Assembly (NCBI GenBank): GCA_963702555.1
Contig: CAVPCW010000006.1
Span: 496,001-560,000 of the forward strand
Origin: CAMFLJ01 sp963702555
GTDB lineage: Bacteria; Actinomycetota; Acidimicrobiia; Acidimicrobiales; Acidimicrobilacustridaceae
Length of the DNA: 64,000 bases
Direction: 5' to 3'
Shown here piece by piece: positions 1 to 8,604 of the stretch (positions within the stretch are counted from its first letter, which is position 1; every line of letters starts with the position of its first letter). Both the position numbers and the translations under genes were made by a program. Under the pieces are notes generated by a model that was not told where the DNA came from, ran no database searches, and saw only the letters and a program-made list of their open reading frames with translations.

Positions 1-1
1 G

Positions 2-73
2 CTGATGGAGCCCGACGAGCTCGACCGGGCGCTCGACGTGCTCGGGATGACGAAGGGCGGCGTGCGCCGCTGA
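2..73 (+). CDS. C-terminal end of a truncated gene, possibly class II fumarase/aspartase family
   Basis: Only the last 23 codons lie in the window; they end in TGA and the gene enters from the left edge. The tail reads ELDRALDVLGMTKGG, which resembles the C-terminal segment of class II fumarases and aspartases (a 'eeLDr.lDp..MT..g' pattern). This is recognition from a very short stretch, so the family is only a suggestion. It converges on the thioredoxin-like gene, with two bases between the two stop codons. Confidence 0.4.
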   Translation: MMEPDELDRALDVLGMTKGGVRR

Positions 74-75
74 GC

Positions 76-597
76 TCAGCCGGCGACCGGGGTGCCGTGG
101 AACGGCGTGGGATCGCCGTTGGCCGGGAGGATCGGGACGGGCCAGTCGCCCATGCGATCCGAGAGGTTCTCGGCGACGGTGGTCCAGCCGTAGGGGTCCC
201 AGCCCTCGGCCGAGACCTCGACCTGGTGGTGCTGGTTGACGTGCACGAACGCCGGCAGGGTCTCGAGCCCGAAGGCCTTGACCGCCGAGCGGTCCTCGTC
301 GGCGAAGACGAGGAACTCCTCGCCGAGCGGGCCCATGAAGGTGACGGCCTCGTGGACGCTGCACGTGGTGAGGAAGGCGATGCGCACGTCGGCCTCGGAG
401 TAGTGGCGCAGGACCTTCGCCGCCGACTCGAGAATCCAGGAGCTCTCGAGGGTGTAGGGGTCGAGCGCCACGATGGCGAGGTGGAACGTGGTGGTCCACT
501 CTGCGATCGTGCGGGGCGAGCCCTTCAGGGGGGTGAGCTGCACGTCGGCCGGCACGTCGGTGATCACGGTTCGGAAACGTAGCGCGGCTAGCTTCAC
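76..597 (-). CDS. Thioredoxin-like fold protein without CxxC
   Basis: This 173-residue soluble protein looks like a thioredoxin/AhpC-type fold. Residues about 95-120 (EEFLVFADEDRSAVKAFGLE, then LPAFVHVN) match the beta-strand, helix and cis-proline strand of redoxin proteins, with the cis-Pro in TLPAFV. No CxxC is present; the only cysteine is in the TTCSVHEA region, so classical dithiol chemistry is not supported. Actinobacterial genomes carry similar thioredoxin-like proteins of unknown role. Downstream in-frame GTG codons could be the true start, because the first 10 residues look unlike a domain start. Confidence 0.6.
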   Translation of the reverse strand: MKLAALRFRTVITDVPADVQLTPLKGSPRTIAEWTTTFHLAIVALDPYTLESSWILESAAKVLRHYSEADVRIAFLTTCSVHEAVTFMGPLGEEFLVFADEDRSAVKAFGLETLPAFVHVNQHHQVEVSAEGWDPYGWTTVAENLSDRMGDWPVPILPANGDPTPFHGTPVAG

Positions 598-642
598 CGA
601 AGCACACCACGGGCTCGACGCCCGCGACCCTCAGGAGCACGC

Positions 643-1128
643 GTGACCACCCCTGTCCTCGCCGCAATCGGATCGACCGGCTACAAGGTCATGCTGCTGG
701 TGCACATCCTCGCGGTCGTGATCGCGTTCGCCCCGGCGTGGCTGACGCCGATCCTGTTCCGCGTCGCCGGCCCCACCGACAAGAACGCCGCCGACGCCCT
801 CGGCCTGGCGGTGCTTCGGCTGTCGCTTCCGTTCGTGGCCATCACCGGCATCGTCGGCTTCGGCCTGGCCGGGATGAGCAAGCTGCCGGGAGCCGATGAG
901 CCTCATACAAGATGTCGCAGGCCTGGCTGTCGATCGCCATCATCCTGTGGCTCGTGCAGCTGGCGGTGCTGTTCTTCGTGGCCCGGCCCGCGTTCAAGGC
1001 GCTGGCCGCCGGTGACGCCTCGGCCCGGGCCCAGGTCATGGCCTCCACCGGCGTCACCCACCTGATCCTCCTGGTGATGCTTCTACCTCATGATCTGGAA
1101 GCCGGGCGGGCCGAACCTCGGGTTCTGA
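643..1128 (+). CDS. DUF2269-like integral membrane protein (two frameshifts)
   Basis: The reconstructed protein has about 160 residues and four hydrophobic segments: VMLLVHILAVVIAFAPAWL, LSLPFVAITGIVGFGLAGM, WLSIAIILWLVQLAVLFFVA and THLILLVML-FYLMIW. The 'HilavviafaP' start resembles DUF2269 integral membrane proteins. The frame moves back one base between about 885 and 910 and returns at about 1080, after which YLMIWKPGGPNLGF precedes TGA. Both breaks fit single-base sequencing errors, since the hydrophobic pattern continues across them. Function is unknown. Confidence 0.6.
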
Positions 1129-1166
1129 GCCGTTCCCTGACGGCCGGCTGACCGACCGCACCTCGG

Positions 1167-1172
1167 TAGGGT
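1167..1172 (+). promoter_or_regulatory. -10 element, leaderless start
   Basis: TAGGGT ends six bases before a GTG that opens the next gene, and no Shine-Dalgarno sequence lies between. This is one of about a dozen such sites in the window. Confidence 0.5.
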
Positions 1173-1178
1173 CAGTCG

Positions 1179-1980
1179 GTGATGCACCCCATCGAGCGAC
1201 TCCGCTACGTGGCCCGGGCCACCGGCTACCCCCAGTCCATGGTGGTGGGCGAGGCCGCCCGGGCCCTGGCGTCGTTCACCGACGACCCCCAGGGCCTGGT
1301 CACCGCCTGCCGTCGGCTCGTGTCGCGCCAGCCCGGGTCGGCGCCGCTGGTGTGGCTGTGCGCCCGGGTGCTCACCGCCGGCGACCCTCGAGCCGAGATC
1401 CGCAGCGCCCTCGACGAGCTCGAGGGCGACCGCACCCACGGCGAGCTCTCCCACGCCCTGCCCGACGACGCCACCGTGCTCGTGCTCGGCTGGCCCGAGT
1501 TCGCCACCGAGGCGCTGCCCCGCCGGGGCGACGTCGAGGTGCTGGTGGTCGACGTGCACCACGAGGGCTCGGGGCTGGTGCAGCGGCTCGTGCAGGCCGA
1601 CGTCGACGCCATCGACGTGCCCCTCGCCGGGCTGGGGGCGGCGGCCGCCGAGGCCGACCTCGTCATCCTCGAGGCGGGCGCCGTCGCCCCGCCGAGTTCC
1701 TCGCCGTCAGCGGCTCGCGGGCCGCCGCCGCGGTGGCCCGCCACAACGGCACCCCGGTCTGGCTGGTCGCCGGGGTGGGGCGGCTGCTCCCCGAGCGCAT
1801 GTGGCAGCCCGTGCGCGAGCACGTGCTCCCGACGAGGCCTGGGACGGCGACGACGAAGCCGTCCCCCTCGACCTCGTCGACAAGGTCGTCGGCCCCAGCG
1901 GCCCGCTGGCCCCGGCCGACGCCATCCGCCGCACCGACTGCCCGGTGGCGCCCGAGCTGTTCAAGGGCAACGTCCTGTGA
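1179..1980 (+). CDS. eIF-2B/MtnA-like Rossmann protein (two frameshifts)
   Basis: The reconstructed protein has about 265 residues. The N-terminal helical part (HPIERLRYVARATGYPQSMV) leads into a Rossmann-type region with ADLVILEAGAV, SGSRAAAAVARHNGTPVWLV and a tail RTDCPVAPELFKGNVL. These match the eIF-2B alpha/beta/delta and MtnA-like (NagB/RpiA/CoA-transferase fold) family found in actinobacteria, whose substrate there is not established. The frame breaks near 1693 and near 1832, each consistent with one missing base. The GTG start fits the -10 box six bases upstream. The nucleoside hydrolase starts 10 bases after the stop, so the two probably form an operon with a nucleoside or sugar-phosphate role. 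Confidence 0.55.
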
Positions 1981-1990
1981 GGGCCCGCTG

Positions 1991-2976
1991 ATGGCGCCCG
2001 TGCGGATGATCATCGACACCGACGGGGGCATCGACGACGCGTCGGCGCTGTGGTGGGCGCTCGAGTCGCCCGACGTCGAGCTGGTCGGCGTCACCACCGT
2101 GCACGGCAACATCGACTCGGCCACCGCGGCGGCCAACGTGTGCCGCATCCTCGAGGCCGCAGGCCGGGCCGACATCCCCGTGGCGGTCGGGCGCCGACGA
2201 GGCCTTCGCCGAGGCGCCCGAGATGCGCCCCGCCGACTTCATCCACGGCACCGACGGCATCGGCGAGACCGGCCGGCCGCCCGCCGGCCACGGCCCCGTC
2301 GACGAGACCGCCGACGAGCTGCTCGCCCGCCTGGTGGCCGAGTCCGCCGGAGCCGCTCACCCTCGTCACCATCGGGCCGCTGACCAACATCGCCCACCGG
2401 GTCGCCGCCGACCCGACCTGGGCCGGGCGCATCGACCGGCTGGTGATCATGGGTGGCTCGGTGTCGATGCCCGGCAACGCCAAGCCGGGCGCCGAGGCCA
2501 ACATCGCCCACGACCCCGGGGCCGCCGCCGTGGTGGTGCACGCCGAGTGGGCCCGTCCGCCGCTGATGGTCGGGCTCGACGTCACCCACGTGGGCACCTT
2601 CACCGACGCCGAGTTCGCCCTGGTCGAGGAGGGCCGCACCCGTGCCGCCCGGTACCTGGCCGAGCCGCTGGCGTTCTACCGGCGCTTCGGCGGCACGTTC
2701 TGCGAGCCGGGGGAGTGCCCCCAGCACGACCTGCTCGCGGTGATGGCCGCGGTCATCCCCGGCCTGGTGCACGGACCGGTGCTGCCGGTGGCGGTGCAGG
2801 ACACGCCCGGTCCGGCGTGGGGCGTGGTCGTGGTCGACCGGCGGGTGCCGTTCTTCGAGCGGGCCGGCTCGGGCTCGGCCCAGCCCGTCACCGACGGCTT
2901 CTCGCCGTGGGAGCTGGGCCTCGACGTCGACATCGAGCGCTTCCGCGCCGAGGTCAGGCGCCTGTTCGGTGGGTGA
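1991..2976 (+). CDS. Nucleoside hydrolase, inosine/uridine-preferring family (two frameshifts)
   Basis: This enzyme family hydrolyses the N-glycosidic bond of ribonucleosides to give base and ribose, in the cytoplasm, with a Ca2+ ion. The signature DTDGGIDDA near residue 8 carries the Ca-binding aspartates, and later conserved blocks are LTLVTIGPLTNIA, IMGGS and EANIAHDP. The frame breaks near 2190 and near 2350; each looks like one extra base. The length, about 328 residues, is normal for the family. The gene sits just downstream of the eIF-2B-like gene and overlaps the converging aldo/keto reductase by about 23 bases. Confidence 0.8.
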
Positions 2977-3982
2977 ACGCCGCCGGGTCGGGCCACGCGT
3001 CGTTGCGGGGGTCGACGCTGGTGCCGGGCGCCACCACGGCGTCGGTGGCGGCGAGGGCTGACGCCGGCACGTCCTCGGCGGCGGCGTCGAGCAGCTCGGT
3101 GAGCTGGTCGAGGGTGCGGGGCCCGAGCAGCACCGACGCCACGGTCGGGCGTGGCGCCGGCCTTGGCCAGGGCGAGGGCGGTGATCGACACACCGTGGTC
3201 GTCGGCGATGGCGGTGAGCGCCCCGACGGCGGCCAGCTTGGCCTCGTCGGTGGGGTCGATGAACGTGCCCTCCGCGGGACCCGCGGGAACCGTGCGGAGG
3301 GGCCTGGCCGGCCCGGTACTTGCCGGTGAGCCAGCCGCCGGTGAGGGGGCTCCAGACGAGAGCTGCCATGTCGAGCTCGTCGAGCGCGCCCACGACCTCG
3401 GCCTCGCGGGAGCGCACCAGCAGCGAGAAGGGGAGCTGGTCGGCGACCGGTCGGGGCACGCCGAGGGCGTCGGCCACGGCGCAGATGTCGTGCAGCATCG
3501 GCGGCGGTGAGCACCGAGGTGCCCCAGTGGCGGACGAGGCCGCGCTCGATGAGGGCGCCGAGGGCCTCGACGGTCTCCTCGATCGGTGTGGACGGGTCGG
3601 GCCGGTGCAGCTGGTAGAGGTCGATGTGGTCGGTGCCGAGGCGGCGGAGGCTCTGCTCGCACGCCGTGGCGATCCACGCCGCCGACAGGCCCTTGCCCTC
3701 GACCGGCGCCTGCATCGGGAGGCCGACCTTGGTGGCCAGCACGACCTCGTCGCGACGGCCCGCGATGGCCCGGCCGACCAGCTCCTCGGCCACCCCGTCG
3801 CCGTAGGCGTCGGCGGTGTCGATCAGGTCGATGCCCCGGTCGAGGGCGGCGTGGACGATGGCCACGCACTCGTCGGGGTCGGCGCTCGGGGCGGCGAAGG
3901 CCATGGTGCCGAGCCCGAAGGTCGAGACCTCGGGCCCGCCGGGGCCGAGACGACGACGGGCGAGGGGGGAGTCAGAAGCCAT
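2954..3982 (-). CDS. Aldo/keto reductase (three frameshifts)
   Basis: NAD(P)H-dependent oxidoreductase with a TIM-barrel fold. The N-terminal part reads FGLGTMAF and then DTADAYGDG, which carries the catalytic Asp and Tyr; VVLATKVG carries the Lys and LYQLHRPDP the His, so the tetrad is complete. The C-terminal part VASVLLGPRTLDQL corresponds to the cofactor phosphate-binding segment. The frame is broken near 3505, 3285 and 3150, but homology continues across all three. The reconstructed protein has about 342 residues, normal for the family. The substrate cannot be told. The frameshift cluster matches that in neighbouring genes and suggests read errors. Confidence 0.8.
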   Translation of the reverse strand: MASDSPLARRRLGPGGPEVSTFGLGTMAFAAPSADPDECVAIVHAALDRGIDLIDTADAYGDGVAEELVGRAIAGRRDEVVLATKVGLPMQAPVEGKGLSAAWIATACEQSLRRLGTDHIDLYQLHRPDPSTPIEETVEALGALIERGLVRHWGTSVLTAADAARHLRRGRRPRRAPTGRRPAPLLAAGALPRGRGRGRARRARHGSSRLEPPHRRLAHRQVPGRPGPSARFPRVPRRARSSTPPTRPSWPPSGRSPPSPTTTVCRSPPSPWPRPAPRPTVASVLLGPRTLDQLTELLDAAAEDVPASALAATDAVVAPGTSVDPRNDAWPDPAAFTHRTGA

Positions 3983-4014
3983 GCGCGCTTACGATACTCG
4001 CCCACCTCCACCTC

Positions 4015-4053
4015 TGGCTCACGTCGTCAGGCATGGCCTGACGACGTGAGCCA
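4015..4053. terminator. Perfect 18-bp inverted repeat with 3-nt loop
   Basis: Arms 4015-4032 and 4036-4053 are exact reverse complements (first arm TGGCTCACGTCGTCAGGC) with loop ATG and no T tract. The element lies upstream of both flanking genes, which are divergent here, so it is not at a gene end as most others in the window are. A run of 12 G follows. Confidence 0.5.
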
Positions 4054-4056
4054 CGA

Positions 4057-4068
4057 GGGGGGGGGGGG
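4057..4068 (+). repeat. Homopolymer run of 12 G
   Basis: Twelve consecutive G lie between the hairpin and the dienelactone hydrolase promoter. Such a tract is prone to slippage and to sequencing error, and sits about 45 bases before the start codon. Confidence 0.8.
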
Positions 4069-4111
4069 CTCGGGCCGGAACGGGTGGAGGGCGCGCCGGT
4101 AGGGTCTGGGC

Positions 4112-4806
4112 ATGGGTGAATTCGTCACGTTCGCGAGCAACGGCCACGAAGCCGGCGGCTACCTGGCCACCCCGGTGTCGGGCAGCGGTCCCGGCCTGGT
4201 CGTGATCCAGGAGTGGTGGGGCCTCGTGCCCCACATCGAGCAGGTCTGCGACCGCTTCGCCGCCGAGGGCTTCGTCGCCCTCGCCCCCGACCTCTACCAC
4301 GGCGACCTCGGTCTCGAACTCCGAGCCCGACGAGGCCGGCAAGCTCATGATGGCGCTCAACGTCGACCAGGCCGTGAAGGACATGGGCGGCGCCGTCGAC
4401 TTCCTGCTGGCCAGCGACGCCGTCACCACCTCGCCACGTCGGCGTGACCGGCTTCTGCATGGGCGGCGGCCTGGCCCTGGCGCTGGCCTGCGCCCGGCCC
4501 GACGCGGTCAGTGCCTGCGCCCCCTTCTACGGCGTCATGCCCTGGCCGAACCTCGAGCCCGACTGGTCGAAGCTCGACGCCGCCGTGCTCGGCCACTTCG
4601 CCGAGAACGACTCGATGTTCACCCCGGCGATGGTCGGCGAGCTCGAGTCGCGGCTGCGGGCCGAGGGCAAGGAGGCGGAGTTCATCATCCACCCCTCCAC
4701 CGACCACGCCTTCTTCAACGACACCCGGCCCGAGGTCCACGACCCGGCGGCGGCGGCCGCGGCCTGGGCCTCGGTCGTGCCGTTCCTCAAGGCCAACATC
4801 ACCTGA
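4112..4806 (+). CDS. Dienelactone hydrolase family protein (two frameshifts)
   Basis: Alpha/beta hydrolase of the dienelactone hydrolase type, which classically opens the lactone ring in chlorocatechol breakdown; actinobacteria carry many paralogues of uncertain substrate. The nucleophile is Cys in GFCMGGG, the acid is probably Asp in AENDSMFTP and the base is His in STDHAFFND. The N-terminal part contains VIQEWWGL, the family hallmark around the oxyanion glutamate. Breaks occur near 4315 and 4433. The length, about 230 residues, is normal. TAGGGT followed by six bases and ATG suggests leaderless transcription. A DUF885 gene follows after eight bases. Confidence 0.82.
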
Positions 4807-4814
4807 GCCCCGGG

Positions 4815-6031
4815 ATGGCCGACGCCGCTGCGGGCTCCACGATCGTCGACCGTTACCTCGAGCTCGGTCTGCGGCTCGGCCGTCACGTCGACGGGTTCGT
4901 CGACGCCTACTACGGGCCCGCCGGGCCTGGCCGCGCGTCGTCGACGGCCGAACCGGTCCTGGCGCCGGCGCAGCTGTCGGCCGACGCCGCCGGCCTGATC
5001 GCCGACCTCGACGCCGGGGTCGACGCCGACACCCTCGACGCCTCGCCGTCGGCGGTGGCTGCGGGCCCAGGTCGTCGGCCTCCACACCAGCGCCCGGAAG
5101 TTGGCCGGCGAACCGATCGGCTACGCCGACGAGGTCGAGTGGTGCTACGGCGTGCGCCCCACGTTCCGCGACGAGGAGGCCTTCGCCGCCGCCCACCGCC
5201 GCCTCGACGAGGCGCTGCCCGGCACGCGGCGCCGATCCGCGAGCGCGTACATCGCCTGGCGCGAGGCCCAGGCCATCCCGGTCGAGCAAGCTCGAGCCGG
5301 CGCTGCGCTCGCTGGCCGACGACTTCCGCGAGCGCACCGAGCGCCTGTTCGGCCTGCCCGAGGGCGAGCACGTGCACTGGGAGCTGGCCCACGACCAGCC
5401 GTGGTCGGGCTTCAACTACTACGAGGGCGACCTGCGCAGCCGGGTGGCCATCAACACCGACCTGCCCGTGCTCTCCACGAGCATCGCCCACCTCGTCGCC
5501 CACGAGGCCTACCCCGGCCACCACACCGAGCACTCCCGCAAGGAGGCCGGGCTGGTGCGGCACCGGGGCTGGCAGGAGGAGACGATCTTCCTGGTCGGCA
5601 CCCCGCAGTGCCTGCTGGCCGAAGGTCTGGCCGACCTGGCCCTCGAGGTGATCGCCGGCGAGCACCCCGAGACCGTGGTGGCCGAGCACCTGCGGCCCCT
5701 CGGCATCGCCTACGACCCCGAGGTCGTGGCCGCCGTGCGCGCCGCCAGCGAGTCGCTCGACGCGGTGCGGGCCAACGCCGCATGGCTGCTGCACGCCGAC
5801 GGCGCGCCGGTCGACGACGTCGTCGCCTACCTCGAGCGGTGGGGGCTGCAGCCCCACGGCCCGGGCCGAGAAGTCGGTGGAGTTCCTCACCTCGGAGACG
5901 TGGCGGGCGTACATCTCCTGCTACGTCGAGGGCCTGCCGCTGTGCCGGGCCTACGTGGCCGGGGACCCCGACCCGGTTCGCCACCCTGCTCACCGAGCAG
6001 CTGGTGCCCGCCGACCTGGCGGCCGCCGTGA
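4815..6031 (+). CDS. DUF885 family putative metallopeptidase (at least four frameshifts)
   Basis: The region codes for a DUF885 protein, a family related to zinc M32-like peptidases. The clearest block is HEAYPGHHTEHSRKEAG, where the HExxH-like HEAYPGHH holds the putative metal ligands, followed by QCLLAEGLADLALE with a further acidic ligand. The frame jumps near 5060, 5290, 5865 and 5980. The probable natural end is ...EQLVPADLAAA and a TGA that is out of frame by one base; uncorrected, the frame runs into the next gene. The reconstructed length, about 405 residues, is within the family range. Many breaks in one gene leave open a true pseudogene, but neighbours show the same kind of error. 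Confidence 0.65.
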
Positions 6032-6082
6032 GCTCACGCCGGGGCGGACCGGTCGTTTCGCCGCCGATCTGTTACCCAGGGG

Positions 6083-6088
6083 TAAGTT
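6083..6088 (+). promoter_or_regulatory. -10 element, leaderless start of malyl-CoA lyase gene
   Basis: TAAGTT is followed by seven bases and the ATG. No Shine-Dalgarno sequence is present, so a leaderless mRNA is inferred. Confidence 0.45.
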
Positions 6089-6095
6089 CTGGGTC

Positions 6096-7146
6096 ATGCG
6101 GAACCCCAAGGACTTCTTCCGGCCCCTCGCCGTCGGCGCCCCCGAACCGCTCCGGGAGATCCCGGTCAAGCCGTCGAGGATGATCCACTTCTTCCCGCCG
6201 TCGAACGAGAAGATGGTGGCCAAGCTGCCCGACATCGTCCCCACGGTCGACGTGCTGCTCGGCCAACCTCGAGGACGGCGTGCCCGCCACCGACAAGGAG
6301 GCCGCCCGCGCCGGCCTCGTGAACGTCGGCAGGACCGTCGACTTCGGCCGCACCCAGTTCTGGACCCGCGTGAACTCGCTCGACTCGCCGTGGGGCCTCG
6401 ACGACCTCACCACGGCCGTCACCGAGGTCGGCGACAAGCTCGACGTGATCATGATCCCCAAGGTCGAGGGCCCCGAGGACATCCACTACGTCGACCGCCT
6501 CCTCGCCCAGCTCGAGGCCAAGGCCGGGCTCACCCGCCCGATCCTCGTGCACGCCATCCTCGAGACCGCCCGCGGCGTGGCCAACGTCGAGGAGATCTGC
6601 GGCGCCAGCCCCCGCATGCAGGGCCTCTCGCTCGGTCCGGCCGACCTCGCCGCCAACCGCCGCATGAAGACCACCCGCGTCGGCGGCGGCCACCCCGGCT
6701 ACCTGGTTCGTCAGGACCCGGTCGACGGCGACATCGACGGTGCCCGCACGATCTACCAGCAGGATCTCTGGCACTACACGATCGCCCGCATGGTCGACGC
6801 CTGCGTGGCCAACGGGATCCTCCCGTACTACGGCCCCTTCGGCGACATCAAGGACGTCGTGGCCTGCGAGGACCAGTTCCGCAACGCCTTCCTGCTCGGC
6901 TGCGTCGGCGCCTGGAGCCTCCACCCCGTGCAGATCGCCATCGCCAAGCGGGTGTTCAGCCCCGACCCGGCCGACGTCGCCCACGCCAGGCGCGTCATCG
7001 AGGCCATGGGCGACGGCACCGGCGCCCTCATGCTCGACGGCAAGATGGAGGACGACGCGTCGGTGAAGCAGTGCCGGGTGATGGTGGAGCTGGCCGAGGC
7101 CCTCGCCGCCGACGACCCCGAGCTCGCCGCCGCCTACGGCTTCTGA
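6096..7146 (+). CDS. mcl1: Malyl-CoA/beta-methylmalyl-CoA lyase (one frameshift)
   Basis: HpcH/HpaI-CitE superfamily enzyme. The whole protein follows the Chloroflexus/Rhodobacter malyl-CoA lyase pattern as I recall it: FFRPLAVGAPEPLREIPVKP at the start, VDVLLG-NLEDGVP, DVIMIPKVEGPEDIHYVD, GLSLGPADLAANRRMKTTRV, QQDLWHYTIARMVDA, YYGPFGDIKD and ending AAAYGF. Such enzymes cleave malyl-CoA to acetyl-CoA plus glyoxylate and methylmalyl-CoA to propionyl-CoA plus glyoxylate, with a divalent metal. One extra base near 6262 breaks the frame. The reconstructed length is about 350 residues, normal for the family. A second CitE-type gene follows in the same direction after 16 bases, as in organisms using the ethylmalonyl-CoA pathway or 3-hydroxypropionate bi-cycle. 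Confidence 0.85.
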
Positions 7147-7162
7147 CCAGGAGAACGACGAG

Positions 7163-8035
7163 ATGAGTGACGCACTGCGGCCGCGACGGTCGGTGCTGTA
7201 CATGCCCGGCGCCAACGAGCGGGCCCTCGAGAAGGCCAAGGGCATCCCCGCCGACGCCCTCATCCTCGACCTGGAGGACGCCGTCGCCCCCGACGCCAAG
7301 GCCGACGCCCGCGGTCGCGTCTGCGCCGCGGTGCAGTCCGGCGAGTACGGCGCCAAGGAGCTCACCATCCGCATCAACGGCCTCGGCACCGAGTGGCACG
7401 AGGCCGACCTGGCCGCCGCCGCGGCCGCCGGGCCCGACGGCATCGTCGTGCCCAAGGTGAACTCCGCCGCCGAGGTGGCCCGCCTGGTCGACGCCCTCGA
7501 GGCCGCCGGCGCCCCGGACCGCACGAAGCTCTGGGCGATGCTCGAGACCCCGGTCGCCATCCTCCACGCCGAGGAGATCGCCACCGCCTCGGCCCGCCTC
7601 ACCGTGCTGATCATGGGCACCAACGACCTGGCCAAGGAGCTCCACGCCGAGCACGTGCCGGGCCGGGCGCCGCTGCAGTTCGGCCTCCAGGCCTGCCTCA
7701 CCGCCGCCCGCCTCGCCGACAAGGTGATCCTCGACGGCGTCTACAACGACATCAAGGACGACGACGGCTTCCGGGCCGAGTGCGTCCAGGGCCGCCAGTT
7801 CGGCTTCGACGGCAAGACGCTCATCCACCCGAGCCAGGTCGAGCCGTGCAACGACGTGTTCGCCCCGAGCGAGGCCGAGATCGCGTCGTCGCAGGAGATC
7901 ATCGCCGCCTTCGAGGAGGCCCAGGCCGAGGGCCGCGGCGTCGTCACCGTGAACGGCCGGATGATCGAGAACCTCCACGTCGACAACGCCCGGCGCATCC
8001 TCGCCGTGGCCGACGCCATCGCCGCCCTCGGCTGA
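7163..8035 (+). CDS. CitE-like CoA-ester lyase, probable malyl-CoA thioesterase
   Basis: This 290-residue TIM-barrel protein of the citrate lyase beta-subunit family starts RRSVLYMPGANERALEKA, then LILDLEDAVAP (metal-binding Glu/Asp), LWAMLETPVAI and FGFDGKTLIHPSQVEPCN. In Rhodobacter the second, Mcl2-type member of such a pair hydrolyses (3S)-malyl-CoA to malate; that activity is inferred here from pairing with mcl1 and the shorter length. Other CitE-like lyases act on citramalyl-CoA, which is the main alternative. A clear CAGGAGA lies eight bases before the ATG, so this gene has a ribosome binding site and is probably cotranscribed with mcl1. Confidence 0.75.
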   Translation: MSDALRPRRSVLYMPGANERALEKAKGIPADALILDLEDAVAPDAKADARGRVCAAVQSGEYGAKELTIRINGLGTEWHEADLAAAAAAGPDGIVVPKVNSAAEVARLVDALEAAGAPDRTKLWAMLETPVAILHAEEIATASARLTVLIMGTNDLAKELHAEHVPGRAPLQFGLQACLTAARLADKVILDGVYNDIKDDDGFRAECVQGRQFGFDGKTLIHPSQVEPCNDVFAPSEAEIASSQEIIAAFEEAQAEGRGVVTVNGRMIENLHVDNARRILAVADAIAALG

Positions 8036-8133
8036 CCTCCCCACCTGGCGTCCCGATCGGCCTGATGGTCAGCACCGTCCGGCCCGCCGGTAGGGTCGCG
8101 GCGGCGAGCCCCACCGGTGAGGAGAGAACGACG

Positions 8134-8592
8134 ATGGCACGTACGCGGCACCCCGCACTGGTCACCGCCACGGTGGTCCTGGCCCTGTCGGCCGCCGCGT
8201 GCACCTCGTCGAAGGAGCCCGTCGCCATCACCGGTGGCACCTCGACCTCGTCGACCACCACCACGGTCGTGGGGGCCGGGCCGGCAGTCCGGGTGGCCGC
8301 CAACGACCCCGCGTCGCTGGGCCGCCTGTTCGCCGCCTGGGCGATCCCGCTCGGGGCCGACGGCTACGTCGGGGCCTGTGCCCCCGACCCGGCATCGATG
8401 GCCCCGGCCGACACCTGGTGCTCGGTCGAGACCACCGGAGCGGCAGGCGGCCAGGTGTTCCGGATGTTCCACCCGGGCGACGCCACGGCGAGCGCCGCGG
8501 TGCTGATCGCACCGGTCGACGGCTTCTACCGGATCGACGACTCCTTCACCTTCGGCGACGGCACCCCGCCGGCCTGGGTCGGCGGGAGCTGA
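8134..8592 (+). CDS. Small secreted lipoprotein
   Basis: This 152-residue protein has a lipoprotein signal peptide: charged MARTRHP, hydrophobic core, then lipobox LSAAAC with Cys near residue 22. A Ser/Thr linker follows (TGGTSTSSTTTTVV), then a compact domain of about 100 residues with three more cysteines (GACAPD, TWCSVE). I do not recognise the domain. It is probably anchored to the outer face of the membrane. A TAGGGT box about 36 bases upstream and GAGGAGAG before the ATG suggest its own leadered promoter. It converges on the acyl-CoA dehydrogenase. Confidence 0.7.
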   Translation: MARTRHPALVTATVVLALSAAACTSSKEPVAITGGTSTSSTTTTVVGAGPAVRVAANDPASLGRLFAAWAIPLGADGYVGACAPDPASMAPADTWCSVETTGAAGGQVFRMFHPGDATASAAVLIAPVDGFYRIDDSFTFGDGTPPAWVGGS

Positions 8593-8604
8593 CCGGCGCC
8601 GGCG

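Noticed and set aside
640..7000. Programmed frameshifting as the reason for many broken frames
   Set aside because: The breaks share no slippery heptamer or downstream structure, and they hit unrelated families that are normally single-frame.
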